From positions 92,345 through 156,344 of the forward strand of contig JOBE01000029.1 of NCBI GenBank assembly GCA_000717735.1: DNA of 64,000 nucleotides, read 5' to 3'. Positions 60,214 to 64,000 of this stretch are shown piece after piece (the first letter of the stretch is position 1; each line of letters begins with the position of its first letter). A program made the translations under genes and the position numbers. The notes under the pieces were generated by a model. It was not told the DNA's origin, searched no databases, and was given only the letters and a program-made list of their open reading frames with translations. This stretch comes from Streptomyces griseoluteus. GTDB lineage: Bacteria > Actinomycetota > Actinomycetes > Streptomycetales > Streptomycetaceae.

Positions 60214-62379
60214 TCAGACCGCGTCCGCCAGGAGCAGCGAGTGGATGCGGTCCGGGGCTCCGGGGCGGGCGTAGTACCAGCCCTGGGCCGTGTCGCAGCC
60301 GAGCTCGCGGAGCTGGCGGGCCTGGGCGCCGGTCTCCACGCCCTCGACGGTGACGGCGAGCTCCAGGCTGTGCGCCAGGGAGACGATCCCCTCGACGATC
60401 TTGAGGTCGACCGGGTCCACCGGGTGCTGCTGCATGCCCCGGGTGAAGGAGCGGTCGAGCTTGAGGACGCTCACCGGCAGACGGCGCAGGTTGGCCAGGT
60501 TCGAGTAGCCGGTGCCGAAGTCGTCGAGCGCGATGTCCACGCCCATCTCGGCGAGCTGCCGCAGCGGCTTGAGCAGGTCCTCGTCGGCGCCGATGAGCGC
60601 CGACTCGGTCACCTCCAGGCAGAGGGCGCCCGGTTCGAGCCCCGACCGTTCCAGGACGTCGACGGTGTCGGCGACCAGGCGCGGGTGATGGAGCTGGGTC
60701 GGGGAGAGGTTGACGTTGATCCGCAGGGGGCCGCCGTCGGAGTGCCGGGTCTGCCAGAAGCGGGCCTGCCGTACGGCCTCCTGGAGCACCCAGCGGCCGA
60801 GCGGCACGATGAGGCCGGTGTCCTCGGCGAGCGGGATGAAGCGGTCGGGGCCGAGCACCCCGTGCTGCGGGTGGCACCACCGTACGAGCGCCTCGGCGCC
60901 GTGCACGCTGCCGTCGCCGAGGTGGACGAGCGGCTGGTACTCGATGAAGAACTCGCCGCGCTCCAGGGCGGCCGGCAGGGCCGTGGTGAGTCCGTGCCGG
61001 GTGATGGCGCGGGCGTCGGCCTCCGCGTCGGCGAGTTCGAAGCGGTTGCCGCCTGCCGACTTGGCGCGGTACATGGTGATGTCGGCGCTCCGCAGCACCT
61101 CGGCGGGGGTGCGCTCGCCGGCCGGGCCCTCGACGACGCCGAGGCTGCCGCGGACGGTCAGTTCGCGGCCGTCGATGCGCAGGGGCGTGGAGAGGGCCGC
61201 GAGGATGCGGTCGGCGAGTTCGGTGACGTCCCGCTCGCCGCCCGGGGCGGTGGTGAGGGCGACGAACTCGTCCCCGCCGAGCCGGGCCACCATCTCGCCG
61301 GATCCGGTGACGCAGCTCTGGAGCCGGTCGGCGACCTCGACGAGCAGGCGGTCGCCGGTGGAGTGACCGAGGCTGTCGTTGATGACCTTGAAGCCGTCGA
61401 GGTCCAGGTAGCAGAGGCCGAAGCGGGCGTTCTCGCCGGGCGCGAGGGCCTTCTCGAGACGCTCGAAGAACAGGGTCCGGTTGGGCAGGCCCGTGAGTGC
61501 GTCGTGGGTGGCCTCGTACCGCAGGCGCAGGTGGAGCAGGCGCCGTTCGGTGGTGTCCTCCATGAGGGCCAGCTGGTACTGGGGGTTGCCCTCGGCGTCC
61601 CGGAGGAGCGAGACGGTGAGGTTGGTCCACAGAACCGTTCCGTCACCGCGGTAGTACGGCTTCTCGACCCGGTAGTGCTCCCGGTCGCCGCGGACCAGCT
61701 CGTCGTACAGCTTCCAGACGTGCGGGCCGTCCTCGGGGTGGACCCACTCGCTCACGTTCCGGCTGCGGACCTGGCCCTCCATCCCGCCGAACATGCGGGT
61801 GAGGGTCTCGTTGACCTCCAGGACGTTGCCGTCGAGGTCGGCGATGCCGATCCCTATGGCCGCCCCGTCGAAGACCGCCCGGAAGCGGCTCTCGGTGGCG
61901 TGCAGGGCGATCTCGGCGGCGCTGCGGGCGGAGAGCGCGGACCGGGCGATGGCCTCCTGCTCGGCGCGGGTCCGCTCGCGCAGCGCCTGCGCGTAGCCGG
62001 CGGCCATGGCGTGCTGGAGCCGGGCGCAGCGGGCCCGGAGCTCCTCGGCCGGCAGGTCCGACTCGCCACCGCAGTACAGCACCAGGTACGAGTCGACGAC
62101 GCCGAGACTACGGCCGAGCGCGTCCGGGTCGGTGCAGTGGGCGGCGACGAGGGCCGCGCCGGTGCGCTGGGCCGGGGCCGTGTCGAACGGCCGGGCGTGC
62201 AGGGCGTCGTAGAGGGTGCGGGCCAGGGGCAGCAGATGCCCCTCGAACTCGGCGCGGGTCAGCGAGGTGGCGGTCACCGGGAAGATCGCGCGGCTCCAGA
62301 TGGTGACGAACCGCCTGAGTCTGTCCTCCGGGCCGTCCGCTTCGGCGACCGTGCCGGACGGCTGCGTCGGGACCTTCAC
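60214..62379 (-). CDS. PAS-GGDEF-EAL cyclic-di-GMP signalling protein
   Basis: 721 residues. N-terminal helical sensor region (1-150), PAS/PAC domain (about 160-280, ESRFRAVFDGAAIGIGIADLDGN), GGDEF domain with intact GGDEF at 368-372 and no RxxD I-site at the usual position. EAL domain follows with EALVRW at 496-501, INVNLSP, CLEVTES, LDDFGTG, LKLDRSF and VTVEGVET, so all main catalytic residues for c-di-GMP hydrolysis are present. It can both make and degrade c-di-GMP, the regulator of streptomycete development. GTG at 62379 overlaps the methyltransferase stop (GTGA). No membrane segments. Confidence 0.93.
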   Translation of the reverse strand: MKVPTQPSGTVAEADGPEDRLRRFVTIWSRAIFPVTATSLTRAEFEGHLLPLARTLYDALHARPFDTAPAQRTGAALVAAHCTDPDALGRSLGVVDSYLVLYCGGESDLPAEELRARCARLQHAMAAGYAQALRERTRAEQEAIARSALSARSAAEIALHATESRFRAVFDGAAIGIGIADLDGNVLEVNETLTRMFGGMEGQVRSRNVSEWVHPEDGPHVWKLYDELVRGDREHYRVEKPYYRGDGTVLWTNLTVSLLRDAEGNPQYQLALMEDTTERRLLHLRLRYEATHDALTGLPNRTLFFERLEKALAPGENARFGLCYLDLDGFKVINDSLGHSTGDRLLVEVADRLQSCVTGSGEMVARLGGDEFVALTTAPGGERDVTELADRILAALSTPLRIDGRELTVRGSLGVVEGPAGERTPAEVLRSADITMYRAKSAGGNRFELADAEADARAITRHGLTTALPAALERGEFFIEYQPLVHLGDGSVHGAEALVRWCHPQHGVLGPDRFIPLAEDTGLIVPLGRWVLQEAVRQARFWQTRHSDGGPLRINVNLSPTQLHHPRLVADTVDVLERSGLEPGALCLEVTESALIGADEDLLKPLRQLAEMGVDIALDDFGTGYSNLANLRRLPVSVLKLDRSFTRGMQQHPVDPVDLKIVEGIVSLAHSLELAVTVEGVETGAQARQLRELGCDTAQGWYYARPGAPDRIHSLLLADAV

Positions 62380-63188
62380 GCCTTGCGCCCCACCCCTGCG
62401 AAACCGGAGAAGGCGTAGGGATCCTCCTCCTCGACCGGACCGTCCGGACGCCAGAGGGGCATCGGGACGAGGCCGGGCTCGACCAGTTCGGTGCCCTCGA
62501 AGAAGCGGGTGATCTCGTCGCCGGAACGCATCACCAGGGGGTTGCGGATGTTCCGGTAGACGCCGACGGTGCCGCCCGCCTGTTCCTCGGAGAGCGGGAT
62601 GCCCTCGTACGAGGCGTGGGTGAGGACGACGAGGCTGCCGGGCGCGAGGGCGGCGATCAGCTCGGCGACGGCCTCGTGCGGCCGGTCCTCGTCCTCCAGG
62701 AAGTGCAGGACGGCGACGAGGAGGAGCGCCACGGGCCGCTCCAGGTCGAGGAGTCGGGTGACGTCGGGGCTGTGGAGGATGTCGGCCGGCTTGCGGAGGT
62801 CGGCGGCGACGACCGCGGCGCCCTCGTCGCCTTCCAGGACCGCGCGGCTGTGGGCCACGGCGACCGGGTCGTGGTCGACGTAGACGACCCGGGCGGTGGG
62901 GTCGGCGGCGCGGGCGACCTCGTGCACGTTGCCGAAGGTGGGTATGCCGGAGCCGATGTCCAGGAACTGGGTGACGTCGTTGTCAACGGCGTGGCGGACG
63001 GCGCGCCGCATGAAGGCACGGTTCGCCTGCATGATCTTGGGCAGGCCAGGCATGAACTCCATGGCCTTGCGCGCCGCTTCCCGGTCCACTTCGAAATTGT
63101 GCGAGCCGCCCAGATAGAAGTCATACATACGGGACACGCTCGGCACCGAAATGTCGATACCCGGCGGAGCCCAGGCGGGACGCTCCAT
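62376..63188 (-). CDS. SAV2177-type SAM-dependent methyltransferase (DUF574)
   Basis: 270 residues when started at the ATG at 63188, preceded by TTGGAGA; a TTG at 63203 gives five more residues and was rejected. Family hallmarks: PSVSRMYDFYLGGSHNFEVDREAA, ANRAFMRRAVRHAV, the SAM motif QFLDIGSGIPTFGNVHEVA, ARVVYVDHDPVAVAHS and LLLVAVLHFLEDEDRP. The family is abundant in Streptomyces with unknown substrates. Overlap with the GGDEF-EAL gene implies joint expression, which is notable. Confidence 0.9.
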   Translation of the reverse strand: MERPAWAPPGIDISVPSVSRMYDFYLGGSHNFEVDREAARKAMEFMPGLPKIMQANRAFMRRAVRHAVDNDVTQFLDIGSGIPTFGNVHEVARAADPTARVVYVDHDPVAVAHSRAVLEGDEGAAVVAADLRKPADILHSPDVTRLLDLERPVALLLVAVLHFLEDEDRPHEAVAELIAALAPGSLVVLTHASYEGIPLSEEQAGGTVGVYRNIRNPLVMRSGDEITRFFEGTELVEPGLVPMPLWRPDGPVEEEDPYAFSGFAGVGRKA

Positions 63189-63203
63189 CAATGTCTCCAA
63201 CAA

Positions 63204-63713
63204 GTCGCCATGGGGGATGCGGCCATGTGTTCGCGGCCGGTGTTCGAGGTGAGGCTACTGATCACCCGCCGAGAGAGCGAGTAGAAACGGAAATTCGCGG
63301 TCCGTTCTTGGTCACACGCCATTGGCACGTGCTTCTCGGAGCGAAGAGTTCACGCCTTCAGGCTGTGCATATTCACGTGCATCTGACTGTGCGTCGGCTC
63401 CACAGCCGGCAGTCGTCTCCTCCGATGTGCCCCCAGGCCCGGTCGGCGCCTGGTCCGTCGCCTTCATCGGGCCGGTCATCGGTGCAGGATCCCCCGCGCA
63501 CCGCCCCGTCCGACAGGGCGACAACCGGACAGAAATCTCTTCGGAGGCCGGAACGACGGGAGTCGGCCGTCTCCGCGAATCCGATCGGGGCGACGATCCC
63601 CTCAGATTGCGCCCCGCGCGCGCCCCCGGAGCGGCAAACGTCAAGCCGGTGCGTACGGAGATCCCCACCATCCGGCGAACCCCACGAGATTTCCGCCCCG
63701 GCGCGGCGTTTCT
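63204..63713. other. 510-bp intergenic region without a supported gene
   Basis: Between the methyltransferase (minus) and the secreted protein (plus). It is AT-richer than the genes, especially 63250-63400, so it probably holds two divergent promoters. The open frame 63322-63717 plus lacks a ribosome binding site and familiar motifs. A TGCA-N8-TGCA element with an internal CACG and several GTGC/GCAC words is visible near 63365-63395. Confidence 0.4.
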
Positions 63714-64000
63714 GTGATCAAGCTCGACGGCGTGTCTCTGTACGGATCACTCCTCGCGCGGCCAGTGGCGGCGCTGGCGCTGGTGTGGACGCTCTCCACG
63801 CCCGTGCCCGCCGCCGCCGACTCCTGCGCCTACGCCACCACCGGCCCCGGCGGGTCGAACACCTCGGTGGCGGTCATCGGGTCGGGCGGCTGCACGCCCC
63901 GGCCGACCCCGCCGTCGCCGTCGCCCCCACCGCCGTCGCCACCGCGTCCCACGACGCCCGCGCCACGGCCGACGCCCGAGCCCCCTCCCCCGCCGTCCCC
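63714..64000 (+). CDS. Proline-rich secreted protein, N-terminal fragment
   Basis: From GTG at 63714 the product has a signal peptide (SLLARPVAALALVWTLSTPVPAAA, cleavage after the Ala run). A short region follows with two cysteines (DSCAYATTGPGGSNTSVAVIGSGGCTPRP), then a Pro/Ser/Thr-rich stretch running off the window. GTG at 63732 is an alternative start. The Pro-rich linker suggests a surface or cell-wall-spanning protein. The rest is outside the window, so no function is assigned. Confidence 0.6.
   Translation, partial: MIKLDGVSLYGSLLARPVAALALVWTLSTPVPAAADSCAYATTGPGGSNTSVAVIGSGGCTPRPTPPSPSPPPPSPPRPTTPAPRPTPEPPPPPS

Noticed and set aside
63322..63717. 131-codon plus-strand frame before the secreted protein
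   Set aside because: Lacks a ribosome binding site and any recognisable domain; the region is probably divergent promoters.

Overview
The window is chromosomal DNA of a high-GC actinomycete, almost certainly Streptomyces. Codon third positions are strongly GC-biased, many genes start with GTG, genes overlap by 1-4 nt (ATGA, GTGA, TGATG), and the gene content is typically streptomycete: ergothioneine genes, ornithine-lipid genes, a sigma-R-type promoter, a DasR-like operator and a SAV2177-type methyltransferase. There are no rRNA or tRNA genes, CRISPR arrays, intact insertion sequences or prophage genes.

Region 1 (1-20070) is a contiguous biosynthetic island that looks like a divergent relative of the acarbose/acarviosin pseudo-oligosaccharide clusters (acb, gac, sct). 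On the minus strand are rmlB and rmlA, followed downstream by the start of a secreted protein cut by the window edge. Divergent from them is a 12-gene plus-strand run with almost no spacing. It encodes a class III aminotransferase, an ABC-2 exporter (one ATPase, two permeases), an APH/maltokinase-fold kinase, a GT5-like glycosyltransferase, a GlgC-like nucleotidyltransferase, a GT5-HAD phosphatase fusion, a 4-alpha-glucanotransferase, a 2-epi-5-epi-valiolone-synthase-type sugar phosphate cyclase, a cupin, a ROK kinase and an RmlD-like reductase. The parts needed for a C7-cyclitol, a dTDP-4-amino-4,6-dideoxyhexose, their coupling, attachment to a malto-oligosaccharide and export are largely present. 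The gene set and the fusion differ from acarbose clusters as I remember them.

Region 2 (20071-23456) holds a small graspetide-type RiPP unit (precursor peptide plus MvdD-like ATP-grasp ligase), an NmrA-like protein and an SDR. About 600 bp without a convincing gene but with two strong hairpins follows.

Region 3 (24060-38487) is housekeeping and accessory metabolism: a pirin, a TPR protein, a copper-linked pair (DUF6153, DUF305) behind a CsoR-like operator, a TetR-controlled NCS1 permease and amidohydrolase, a flavoprotein disulfide reductase divergent from a thioredoxin with a sigma-R promoter, a LacI/MFS/hydrolase unit with tandem operators, an NfeD-like/flotillin pair, and a 56-residue basic protein.

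Region 4 (38565-48504) contains a PARG-like protein, the ergothioneine operon egtABCD (no egtE), an ornithine-lipid pair olsB-olsA, an orphan sugar-binding lipoprotein with a DasR-like operator inside its promoter, a dodecin, a HAD protein and the remnant of an AraC regulator.

Region 5 (48702-64000) contains a short UvrA-like ABC ATPase, a Ser/Thr kinase/beta-propeller gene broken by a frameshift in a G6 tract, a succinate dehydrogenase operon (sdhCAB) divergent from a LysR regulator, a large protein with a TerD-like domain, a PAS-GGDEF-EAL protein coupled to a SAM methyltransferase, and the start of a proline-rich secreted protein. From memory, the egt, ols, sdh and trx blocks are syntenic with the left arm of the S. 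coelicolor chromosome; this could not be checked here.
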